From IMG/VR virus record IMGVR_UViG_3300042398_000135, positions 1-28,807 of that record: 28,807 nt of DNA. One strand, written 5' to 3'. Below are positions 16,360 through 23,400 of this stretch, in pieces. The position numbers were made by a program, and so were the translations under genes. Under the pieces are notes generated by a model that did not search any database, had not been told where the DNA came from, and worked only from the letters and a program-made list of their open reading frames with translations. Source of the stretch: a virus. The number at the start of each line of letters is the position of its first letter. Within the stretch, counting starts at the first letter, position 1.

Positions 16360-17013
16360 TTACGCCTCCTTGCGCACGGCGGATCGGTCTAGGATTTTGG
16401 CGAGGTCTTCGCCGTTCAACATTGCCGCCGCGCGATCGTACATGCTCTGCCAAACTGGGATGCGTTCGTCGTTCTTGAGGAACGGCGTCGCTTCAACCAG
16501 CGTGCCGTAGAGCAAGAGCTGCGGGGCGTATTCGGTGATCCAGTTCGTCTGCACGCTCTCGTCGAGCAATGGCGGCAGTTCGTAATACAGGATTTCGAAT
16601 GGGTATGCTGCGTCGGGTGTCGGCGCAAGCAGCCAGTGGCTGTAGTCATAGTCGCTGTAGAAGATGGGCGTGTCCGTCTCCAACGCGTTCGGCCAATAGG
16701 ACCGCAGATATTCATAGACGCGGGAGAACAGGATTTTGCGGTCGTTTCCTGTTGTGCCAGTGCCGATGTTAATCGACACCGTGTCGCGCCAGCGATCAGG
16801 CTTGGGGTAGACGGACTGGCCCGCAGAGAGCGTGCCAGTCACGACGTTGATGAAGCCCTCGACTTTAAGCTCGCGGGCGATGCGACGCTCTGCGAGATTG
16901 ATTAGACGAGGGATTTGCTCAAAGACAATCGGGTCGGACGCAAGCGTGTTGCCACGCTCAAGGTAGCGCTGCACGTCTTGTTTCAACGTCGTGAATGTCA
17001 TCGCAGTGGCCAT
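16360..17013 (-). CDS. Head-tail adaptor / tail tubular A-like protein, 217 aa
   Basis: The chain begins with a helical TFTTLKQDVQRYLERG, then an IPRLINLAERRIARELKVEG helix. A beta-rich middle follows (GTLSAGQSVYPKPDRWRD), then PIFYSDYDYSHWLLAPTPDA, YEILYYELPPL-type strands, and WITEYAPQLLLYGTLVEATP. This order matches what I know of SU10-type adaptors and T7 gp11-type tail tubular proteins, which join the portal to the tail. It sits just before the fibre gene in transcription order and is followed by a P22 gp10-like gene, fitting a tail-assembly set. It is the first gene after the 17041-17069 promoter, with an AGGGG ribosome site. The exact family name is from memory. Confidence 0.7.
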   Translation of the reverse strand: MATAMTFTTLKQDVQRYLERGNTLASDPIVFEQIPRLINLAERRIARELKVEGFINVVTGTLSAGQSVYPKPDRWRDTVSINIGTGTTGNDRKILFSRVYEYLRSYWPNALETDTPIFYSDYDYSHWLLAPTPDAAYPFEILYYELPPLLDESVQTNWITEYAPQLLLYGTLVEATPFLKNDERIPVWQSMYDRAAAMLNGEDLAKILDRSAVRKEA

Positions 17014-17040
17014 AACGTGCCCCTATATCAGATTTAGCGC

Positions 17041-17069
17041 ATAATAACAGCCTTCGCTGCGACTGTCGA
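17041..17069 (-). promoter_or_regulatory. Sigma70-like promoter for the second late set
   Basis: On the - strand, TCGACA (plus-strand 17064-17069) and TATTAT (17041-17046) are separated by exactly 17 bases, each matching 5 of 6 consensus positions. They lie in the 65-base gap 17014-17078, about 28 bases upstream of the adaptor ATG at 17013, leaving room for a short leader with an AGGGG ribosome site. This is one of only two sizeable gaps in the late block. Activity is inferred from sequence alone. Confidence 0.5.
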
Positions 17070-17078
17070 AGATATTGT

Positions 17079-17261
17079 TCACCCAGCGAGGTATTGTGAA
17101 AGCAGAGTGGCGAGCGTGCCGACGAGCGCGAGGCCGCCAGCAATCTTGGCTTTCTTGCCGACAAGTGGTTTAGCTTCGCCGTCCATCGGCAGGATCTTGC
17201 CTACGGCTTTGTTGAGGATCGCCTTCTCGGCTTCTTTCTGGATAAGTTTCTTCAAGTTCAT
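17079..17261 (-). CDS. Small membrane protein, 60 aa, possible lysis factor
   Basis: The N-terminal 37 residues are amphipathic and Lys-rich (MNLKKLIQKEAEKAILNKAV). One hydrophobic segment follows near residues 39-58 (IAGGLALVGTLATLLSQYLA), so it is a probable single-span membrane protein. It directly follows the endolysin and ends before the promoter gap, which suggests a lysis or membrane role, for example a minor holin; no family is recognised. The ATG at 17261 has a strong AAGGAGA ribosome site at good spacing. The open frame extends to 17399, but that upstream reading lies inside the endolysin gene. Confidence 0.65.
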   Translation of the reverse strand: MNLKKLIQKEAEKAILNKAVGKILPMDGEAKPLVGKKAKIAGGLALVGTLATLLSQYLAG

Positions 17262-17272
17262 AATCGTTCTCC

Positions 17273-17887
17273 TTATAACCAAGCAGCGTATTTCTTGGTC
17301 TTGGCTTTGCGGTCGTCGAGGCCGTGTGTGCCCCCGTTGATCCGCTTGGTGAGTTGCAGAATGGCAGCGTCGTTGATGCCCTGATCGCAGATCGACCACA
17401 GCTTGTTTGCGTCAAAGAACCACAACGCGCTTTCGAAGCCGAGTTCGTTAGCGACGATGTCTGGGTTGTCTAACACCTCTTGTTCGCGCCCGATGTACTT
17501 GCCGAACGCGCGGTAGTTGTTCTTCCCGGTGAGTTGGAGCGGACCCCTGCCCCGGTATTTCCAGCCCTCGCCTGACGCTTCGTCGCCGTTGCCCATGCGG
17601 TTAGCGTAGACGCGGTTGGCAATCTTCTGCGGCTGACGCTCATAGGCGCGGGCAAGCGCGTCGGTCGGGAAGTACTTCCCGAAGATGCCGCGCAGACCCT
17701 TCGCGCCGTAGTTCAGGTTCTCGCTAAACGCCTTGAAGTTGCCGCTCTCATGCGCCGTCTGGGCGAAGAAGTGTGCGGCGCGGTTCTTGTTGAGCTTGAA
17801 GTGCGCGCAGGCAGCCTTGAGCGTGCCGGGGCCGAAGGCACCATCTGCATGGCAGCCACATTTACTTTGAAGGTTTATAAGGCTCAC
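17273..17887 (-). CDS. GH19 endolysin (chitinase-like muramidase), 204 aa
   Basis: Cell-wall-degrading lysin of glycoside hydrolase family 19. The first 30 residues (LQSKCGCHADGAFGPGTLKA) resemble a short peptidoglycan-binding-like lead. HFFAQTAHESGNFKAFSENL follows, with Glu47 in AHES and Glu56 in ENLNY as the likely catalytic acid and base. Next come GIFGKYFPTDALARAYERQP, IANRVYANRMGNGDEASGEG and YRGRGPLQLTGKNNYRAFG, all typical of phage GH19 lysins. There is no signal peptide, so release through a holin is expected. The start is GTG at 17887, which overlaps the upstream TGA as GTGA; length is normal for a single-domain phage GH19 lysin. Confidence 0.95.
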   Translation of the reverse strand: MSLINLQSKCGCHADGAFGPGTLKAACAHFKLNKNRAAHFFAQTAHESGNFKAFSENLNYGAKGLRGIFGKYFPTDALARAYERQPQKIANRVYANRMGNGDEASGEGWKYRGRGPLQLTGKNNYRAFGKYIGREQEVLDNPDIVANELGFESALWFFDANKLWSICDQGINDAAILQLTKRINGGTHGLDDRKAKTKKYAAWL

Positions 17888-18051
17888 TTGTCTTTATCCT
17901 TGTTCCAAAGCTCAAAGAGCGTCTTGATCTTTTCCTCAACCACGCCAAGCCGCACATCCATCTTGGCGAGGATAATCGTCAGCGTGATGAACGCGAGAAC
18001 GATAGGCCAAAGCTGGCCGATCATCTCAACGGTGGAGAGTTCGCCTGCCAT
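17884..18051 (-). CDS. Membrane/coiled-coil protein, 55 aa, lysis-associated
   Basis: Read directly from the sequence. The ATG at 18051 overlaps the previous TAA as TAATG, and the TGA at 17884 overlaps the endolysin GTG. The product begins MAGELSTVEMIGQLWPIVLA, has a membrane segment near residues 14-29, and then a charged coiled-coil-like tail (MDVRLGVVEEKIKTLFELWN) ending KDKDK. This architecture is seen in small phage lysis accessories such as XhlA-type proteins and some inner-membrane spanins. Its place immediately before the endolysin makes a lysis role likely. The family is not established. Confidence 0.75.
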   Translation of the reverse strand: MAGELSTVEMIGQLWPIVLAFITLTIILAKMDVRLGVVEEKIKTLFELWNKDKDK

Positions 18052-18539
18052 TACCGACCCGCAGAGCGCCAGTCGGGGAAGTCAGCCTCATCGACCACGC
18101 CGTCGCCATTGGCGTCATAGCGCAGGTCGTTGCGATACTTTTCCCACGGCTCCATATCGTCTTCGTCGTCCACTTCAGGCTCGTCAATGAAGACAGTGCC
18201 CTGCGGGTCGCTGAATGGCTTAGGTGCTTCTGGTTGCATTTCTGGTGTCAGTTCAAGCGGCGCTTCTGGCTCAGGCTCTTTGTCCCGTGCATTGGCGTTA
18301 AGGCTCAGGCCGCCGAGCAGCCCGACAAGCGCGCCGATGATCGTCTGGAACGCAGGGTTTACCATCTCAAGGATAGCAGTGCTGTCCACAACGTCGTTTG
18401 ATACGAATAGGCCAACGGCCAGCGCCAGTACGACCACGAGGATAACTGCCGACAGCGTGACGATTGCCACGCGGATAACAAACTCGACGGTGTCGTTCAC
18501 GCCATCTTGCCTGCTTTCAAAACTATTTAGGAAGCTCAT
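18051..18539 (-). CDS. Holin-like membrane protein with calcium-loop motif, 162 aa
   Basis: Two hydrophobic segments (about residues 20-46 and 62-80) are followed by a Pro/Glu/Asp-rich tail. The second segment, VNPAFQTIIGALVGLLGG, is closely similar to the second segment of the next upstream gene. Near the C-terminus residues 142-153 read DANGDGVVDEAD, with Asp/Asn/Asp/Asp at positions 1, 3, 5 and 9, as in EF-hand or dockerin calcium loops. Location in the lysis region and the two-span topology suggest a holin or holin regulator; I do not recognise a named holin family. The ATG has an AAGGAG ribosome site, and its start overlaps the previous gene's end by 17 bases. Confidence 0.7.
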   Translation of the reverse strand: MSFLNSFESRQDGVNDTVEFVIRVAIVTLSAVILVVVLALAVGLFVSNDVVDSTAILEMVNPAFQTIIGALVGLLGGLSLNANARDKEPEPEAPLELTPEMQPEAPKPFSDPQGTVFIDEPEVDDEDDMEPWEKYRNDLRYDANGDGVVDEADFPDWRSAGR

Positions 18540-18816
18540 CTTCTTCTCCTTCGATCTTCTCTGGAGGCTTCGACGTCATTGAGCCGCTGCCCTGCCCTGC
18601 CATAAGTCCTGCCAATGCCCCGACGATAAAAGTCGCTATCGGGTTAATCAGCTTAAAAAACTCAGCGTCATTCGGGGACTGCCCCTCCATCGGCTGCGAT
18701 ACAAACACCAGCGAATATAGCACGGTCGCCACGATGAACGTGAGCGTCAGTGATAACACAATGCCGACAATGAAACGTAGCAGTTCCTCTGGCGACCATT
18801 CACTTCTCGGCTTCAT
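18523..18816 (-). CDS. Holin-like membrane protein, 97 aa, paralogue of the next gene
   Basis: Two predicted membrane segments (about residues 12-40 and 55-74), a basic N-terminus and an acidic C-terminus. INPIATFIVGALAGLMAG matches the second segment of the 162-residue protein (VNPAFQTIIGALVGLLGG) in the Asn-Pro and Gly-Ala-Leu-x-Gly-Leu positions, so the two are probably duplicates that diverged. I chose the ATG at 18816, which has a GAAGAAGAGA ribosome site, over the GTG at 18828, which has none visible. It overlaps the upstream lipoprotein gene by 17 bases. A holin or pinholin-type role is inferred from topology and neighbours. Confidence 0.7.
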   Translation of the reverse strand: MKPRSEWSPEELLRFIVGIVLSLTLTFIVATVLYSLVFVSQPMEGQSPNDAEFFKLINPIATFIVGALAGLMAGQGSGSMTSKPPEKIEGEEDELPK

Positions 18817-18988
18817 TCTCTTCTTCACCCGTATCTATTAACCACTCAGTGCAGTAGCCCATCGCAATGCAGCGAGGCTTCTTGCAGAGTTCATCCTGCC
18901 AGTTCGCGGGATCTTGACAGTCGTACCGATAGCGGTCTTCGCAGCCCATTAGGGCCAACGCCGCGAGGGGTAGCAAAAACCACTTCAT
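18800..18988 (-). CDS. Small lipoprotein, 62 aa, spanin-like position
   Basis: Begins MKWFLLPLAALALMGCEDRY: a short basic-hydrophobic signal followed by a lipobox (Leu-Met-Gly-Cys) with Cys16 as the lipidated residue. The mature part has further Cys residues (YDCQDPANWQDELCKKPRC), then a Cys in GYCTEW, and an acidic end. I recall this CQDP-x-NW pattern from many environmental phage lipoproteins. In lysis regions such proteins may act as outer-membrane spanin subunits, but the sequence is not typical of known spanins. The ATG at 18988 overlaps the upstream TGA as TGATG; a GTG one codon earlier is the alternative start. Confidence 0.75.
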   Translation of the reverse strand: MKWFLLPLAALALMGCEDRYRYDCQDPANWQDELCKKPRCIAMGYCTEWLIDTGEEENEAEK

Positions 18989-19200
18989 CACCGATCCGCC
19001 TTGTTATCCAATTTATCTTCGATCCGGCGAAGGTGCGTCATCACCTCGTCGAACTTCTTGTCAATGGCGTTGAACCTCTCTTCACCAAAGCCAAGGCGCG
19101 CCTCCATGAGGGTAAGCCTGTTGTTGAGGTTGACCCAGACCGTTATGAGGCCGCCGATGAAGGCCAGCACGGTGACAATGGTGTTGATGTCAAAGTCCAT
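18988..19200 (-). CDS. Membrane/coiled-coil protein, 70 aa, lysis-associated
   Basis: An N-terminal membrane segment (about residues 6-24, INTIVTVLAFIGGLITVWV) is followed by a long charged helix (MEARLGFGEERFNAIDKKFD, then THLRRIEDKLDNKADR). The layout matches inner-membrane spanin or XhlA-type lysis accessories and resembles the 55-residue protein at 17884-18051. It sits directly upstream of the lipoprotein gene, so an inner/outer membrane pair is plausible. The ATG overlaps the previous TAA as TAATG. There is no strong family evidence beyond topology. Confidence 0.7.
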   Translation of the reverse strand: MDFDINTIVTVLAFIGGLITVWVNLNNRLTLMEARLGFGEERFNAIDKKFDEVMTHLRRIEDKLDNKADR

Positions 19201-19562
19201 TATTTCAGGTTCCGCAGCTTATATATGGCGGTCAGATACACTTCTGTGACGCCATCGACCAAGTTGGCCACTGCGCGGTTGCCCTTGCAGACGGCCTCGT
19301 GGTTCTCCTCGATCCAGTCCGCATCAGCCTCTAGGAGCTTCAGCACGTCACGCTCAGTCACCTTCGGGGCTGGTATGTTCCCGATGAGACTGAACGCGCC
19401 TTGGTAGGCTTCTACGAGACGGTCGATTGCGTCGATTACGTCGTCGTAGAAGCCGCCCAGTGCCATATGCTTTGCGAAACTGCCATCACCCTTGGCGCGC
19501 CAGTGCTCAAAGTGCGCCACGTTGCGTGCGTAGAACACGCGGCTGATGAGTTCCTCAATCAT
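19200..19562 (-). CDS. Ferritin/Dps-like phage protein (DUF5856-like), 120 aa
   Basis: Predicted helical-bundle protein. FYARNVAHFEHWRAKGDGSF, then KHMALGGFYDDVIDAIDRLV and EAYQG, resembles DUF5856 phage proteins and the Dps motif. His20, His32, Asp47 and Glu51 have the same spacing as Dps ferroxidase ligands (H-x11-H-x14-D-x3-E). The Dps aspartate expected 4 residues after the second His is Gly36 here. Real Dps proteins are about 160 residues, so this is short, and a second helix pair follows (ENHEAVCKGNRAVANLVDGV). I chose ATG 19562, one base after the upstream stop; the longer frame would start at TTG 19583. Iron binding is inferred. Confidence 0.7.
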   Translation of the reverse strand: MIEELISRVFYARNVAHFEHWRAKGDGSFAKHMALGGFYDDVIDAIDRLVEAYQGAFSLIGNIPAPKVTERDVLKLLEADADWIEENHEAVCKGNRAVANLVDGVTEVYLTAIYKLRNLK

Positions 19563-19563
19563 G

Positions 19564-19761
19564 TTACGCGGCGTTCGGAGCAAGCTGGGCGTTTGCTTGG
19601 CCCATGATCTTGCGCAGCAGCGGGTCAGATACCTTGTGCGGCAGCTCCTGCAATGCGGCGAGGACGAGGTTCACGTCGTTGACCAATAGGTCCAACTTTA
19701 CAACCGGCTCCTGCGGTGCGGCTTGATTGTCTACGTCGAGGTGGTCTAGTTCTTTATTCAT
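19564..19761 (-). CDS. Small protein of unknown function, 65 aa
   Basis: Not recognised. The N-terminus is acidic (MNKELDHLDVDNQAAPQEPV), followed by a helical segment with LVLAALQELPHKVSDPLLRK, and it ends GQANAQLAPNAA. The Leu-x-x-Leu-Pro turn with a following basic helix resembles small phage proteins found beside DUF5856-like genes, but I cannot name a family. The ATG has a strong AAAGGAG ribosome site at good spacing, and only one base separates its stop from the next start, so it is probably expressed together with the Dps-like protein. Confidence 0.65.
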   Translation of the reverse strand: MNKELDHLDVDNQAAPQEPVVKLDLLVNDVNLVLAALQELPHKVSDPLLRKIMGQANAQLAPNAA

Positions 19762-19778
19762 AGTCTGTCTCCTTTGAT

Positions 19779-20156
19779 TTAACTAGCTGGTGGTGTTGGT
19801 GTCGGGGTTGGTTCTTCCCACGGGAAATCGCCATTAGGGACGTCCACTACTGGGTCTTTGATTAGCGCAATCTGCTTGTTGATTTGCTCATCGACGTGAT
19901 CCTTGTAAGAACCGACAACAACGGCTTCTATCCAACCAAGGACATCGGCTTCTGTCAAGTCTTCATAGGGGATGAACGTAGCAGGGTCTACGGTCGTGAG
20001 CGAGAACGGCGTAGCGCCGTTGAACGTGCCGCTGTCGCCGTCCTCGTCTGTGCCGGTGCAGGTCCATGTGGTCTGCACGACGACGTTGTCGATGTCGAGA
20101 GCGACATCTGTGGTTTTCTTCAGGGACGTTACCGCCCAAGTGTACGTAAGTGCCAT
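19779..20156 (-). CDS. Small conserved phage protein (DUF7936-like), 125 aa
   Basis: Begins MALTYTWAVTSLKKTTDVAL, then VVVQTTWTCTGTDEDGDSGT, then a Phe/Pro-rich PATFIPYEDLTEADVLGWIE, and a helix HVDEQINKQIALIKDPVVDV; the end is Pro/Thr-rich. This order (beta-strands, an Asp/Gly-rich turn, then a helix with Gln-Ile-x-x-Gln-Ile) matches a family I know from environmental phages, which I believe is DUF7936; its function is unknown. It follows the large fibre gene by 2 bases with an AAGGAAAG ribosome site, which fits a fibre-related or decoration role (inference). Confidence 0.7.
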   Translation of the reverse strand: MALTYTWAVTSLKKTTDVALDIDNVVVQTTWTCTGTDEDGDSGTFNGATPFSLTTVDPATFIPYEDLTEADVLGWIEAVVVGSYKDHVDEQINKQIALIKDPVVDVPNGDFPWEEPTPTPTPPAS

Positions 20157-20158
20157 GT

Positions 20159-20431
20159 TTACTTTCCTTCCAATTCGGCCACGCGGGCTTCGAGTTCCTT
20201 GATTGCTTCTATTAATACACCAACAAGGTTACCATAGGCAACAGAGAGCGTGTCGTTGTCACCCGTGCCTTGATGAACCGCTTGCGGCATCACTTCCAAC
20301 ATCTCTTGAGCGATAACGCCGACACCAGCTTCGCCGGTATCTTTACGTGTGTATGTGACGCCGCGCATCTTACCGACGAGACCAAGCGCGTCACCAATGG
20401 TCTCAACGTCCTTTTTGAGACGGGCATCTGA
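20159..20431 (-). other. S74 intramolecular chaperone domain of fibre B
   Basis: Residues 2062-2151, with SDARLK at the start, GVGVIAQEMLEVMPQAVHQ in the middle and GVLIEAIKELEARVAELEG at the end. It is 12 residues shorter than the domain in fibre A and differs clearly from it, so the two fibres did not simply copy this end. Confidence 0.85.
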
Positions 20432-23400
20432 ATAGGCCGTGACGTTTGCTGTAGCTACAACATTTCCAGAGCTATCAATCGTCATGGTGATGGAGCTAGA
20501 ATTGTTGCGGAAGTAGTGAATATTAGCGTTATAATAATTATTCGGGTCGGCGGTTCCACCAAGCCACAACTTGGTCGCCCCATTAACGTCGCAAAACTGC
20601 GTCCATACGCCGCTATCCAAAATAATGGCACTGTTGCCAGATGAATGTTGAATGCCAGCAGCGCGGACAGTGCTAAGGACCGAAGTGCTGTTTGGGTCAA
20701 CGAAGAATGCAGTGTTGTTATAATCGTAAAAGATAGGCGCACGCATATCGCCGATGGCGCGCATACTTGGGTCAAGCGATGCTTGAAACACGCCGTTCTG
20801 GATGAGCATTAAACCGTGAGTAGAGAGGTTTGCAGCAGGTCCGCCAGCACTGGGATACGAGAACCAGAGGCCGTATGCGCTGGCTAAACTGGTCCCATCT
20901 GCGTTGCCTTTGTACGCATCGCCTAAAGCCCAAACAAGCTGGTAGCGCGTTGGCGAGTATGTACCAACAATACCAAGACCGTAGTTACCAAAGGTGTGGA
21001 AGCCTTGTTGGCCGGAGGTGTTCCAGTTAGAAGTGCTGGCCCCGTCAAAATAATACGCGGTGTTATTGATGTCATACAAAATAGGCAGGTATGTGGCCCC
21101 ATTGGCATACGTAGTAAATACGTCACTACCGGCACCGTTGCCGATACGGAACGTCAAGCCCGATGTGGTTCCGTTGTCCCAGTTAAGAATAACAGCGTTT
21201 CCAGCGGTTGCGTTCAGGTGGAGGTTAGGAGTTAGGCGAATTGCCGAGTTAGCAGGGCTGAAGTTATTGATTGTGGCTATTGAACCTGCCAGTAGCAGTT
21301 GGTTCAACCTTGTGTTGCCATTGGGGTCAATATAATAGCTAGTGTCGTTGCTGTCGTAGAAGAAGGGTGCACGGACGTCAGCAGTGACAGAAAGAGTGCC
21401 GCCCATCGACATTGTCATACCGATTGCCGACGCTACGCCAGCATAACCGGGTGTAGCCGATCCCCACCAAAAACGATTGGAGGTATCAATACCGAAGCCC
21501 GCGCCAAGTTGACCGGCGCGGGTTAGGCCGTAGTAGGAATAGTTGTTACCATCAGTTGCGCGTGTAACCGCTATCTTACCGTAAGGATCATTTGTTTGCC
21601 CACTATCGTAAACGCCAAGATTTTGGGTAAGCAGTGTAATTAAACTCGACGTGCTGGCCGGATCAATGAAAAATCCAGTGTTGTCGCTGTCGTAGTAGAT
21701 TGGTGCGGAAATGCTGTCATAAACACGGACGCGATAGTCGCCTTCGCCTACCGAAAACAGCGTAGCACTATTGGTAATTTCCTTAAAGCGGAAGCCGCCA
21801 TAGGCATAGTGGGCGTAAAAACGCTGGCCCGTGTACCACTTGAAGTCGAGTTTCGAGTAGTTGCCCCCGACATTCTCCATGTTGGTGGTGATGTGGTAAT
21901 TTGTTGAGGCATCGCCGCCCGCCGAACCGAAGTACAGCTTACCAGTAGCCGCAGCGTCATAAGCCAAACCGCTTCCGTTAGTCCCGACAATAAGCGAATT
22001 TAAAGAGGAAGTAGAAGCGAAGTCACCGTAATACGCAGTGTTGTCACTATCACGGAAAATAGGCGCACGGAAATCATTGGCTGTGACAAAGTTTCCAGTG
22101 TTGATATTCATTGCAACCGTGCCGGTGCCGGTTACGTCTGCCGAAGACCCGTTGACCCAGAAGTACATACCCGCAGCGGCAGTCGTGTAATCGACGCCGA
22201 TACCTGAATATTTAACGTTTGCGGAGTTAAACACCAACACGGGGAAAGTGGACGCAAGCATCATGTTGCGGTTCCAACCAGCCGTCATCGCCGTGCCGCC
22301 GCTATTTACCAACGTGCCATTGAGGTTCGAGCCGCTGGCTGGGTCTAAGTAATAAGAAGTATTGTTGCTGTCGTAGAATATCGGCGAGCGGATATCGGTA
22401 TTTATGGTGACGTTGCCATAGTTAACCGCCATCTGCTGTTGCCAGCTACTGCCGTTGTTCGCCCAGTGAGCAAGACCGCCGCCAGAAATGGCATCGATAG
22501 CGCCGATGGCAGTGCCACCGTTGGTCCACCAGACAGACGGCACGGTGCCATTGCCGTCGAAGGCCACGACACGATTTGTGCCGCGACCAGTAATGACGTT
22601 GCTAAAGGTTGTTCCTGCGGGTGTGAGGTTGCCGTTACCCGCGTTCAACGCGCCTTGTGTAGTAAGAGCGTTAAGGTTTGAAGTGCTGGCCGCGTCGATG
22701 TAATACCCTGTGTCGTTGCTGTCGTAGAAGATTGGCGCACGCATATCTGCAAGTGCAGTTAATGAGCCACTGTTGGTCAGGTCTAGAGCCGTGGCGCTAT
22801 CGTTAGAGTTGCGAACACGTAGACCATTGACGGTCGTATACAGATAATTAACGCTGCCTGAATTTGCAAAGAACGGAAAGCTACCGATGTTGTTATATAC
22901 GTTTGCAGCAAAGGTCACGGCTCCAGTGAACGTACCCCCAGAGATGGGCATATAGTTGCCGGGGGTGAAGTTACCGGCGTTCCAGATAGAATAGTAGCTG
23001 CCGCCGACTTGTATGTACGCCTCATTGACGCCGCCGGTACCGAGGATTGTCTGCCCAGAACCGCCGCCACGGATGAACTTGGTGCTGTCGCCTAAGTTGA
23101 TCTGATTGAAGTTAGACGTACCGGCCATATCGGCGTAGAAAGCAGTGTTGTTGCTATCGTAGAAGATAGGCGCACGCATATCGACAGCGGCTATGACGTT
23201 GCCGCTGGTGTTGATTACGAAACGCTCTGTTAGCGTGCCAGCAACAAGTGTATCTACCGAAATTCCACCGCTAGTGCTGTCTGTATTATTTGTCCGTATA
23301 CGGAAGTATCCCGCGCCAGAGGTGGGAAATACAGAGCTATATCGCCCGATAAGCACATCACTTACCGCACCAGCCGTGATAGCGCCGTCGCTAACCGTTA

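Noticed and set aside
16358-16453. Longer start for fibre A at 16453
   Set aside because: The extra 32 residues are Arg-rich, lie inside the upstream adaptor gene, and the ATG at 16357 has a perfect AAGGAGG site.
17041-17078. Hairpin near the promoter considered as a terminator for the lysis set
   Set aside because: Only a 5-base stem (CTTCG/CGAAG) with a 10-base loop and no T run.
17262-17399. Longer start for the 60-residue membrane protein
   Set aside because: The extension is entirely inside the endolysin gene in another frame and has unlikely composition; the ATG at 17261 has a strong ribosome site.
19563-19583. TTG start at 19583 for the Dps-like gene
   Set aside because: The ATG at 19562 directly after the upstream stop fits the pattern of the block and keeps the whole conserved domain.
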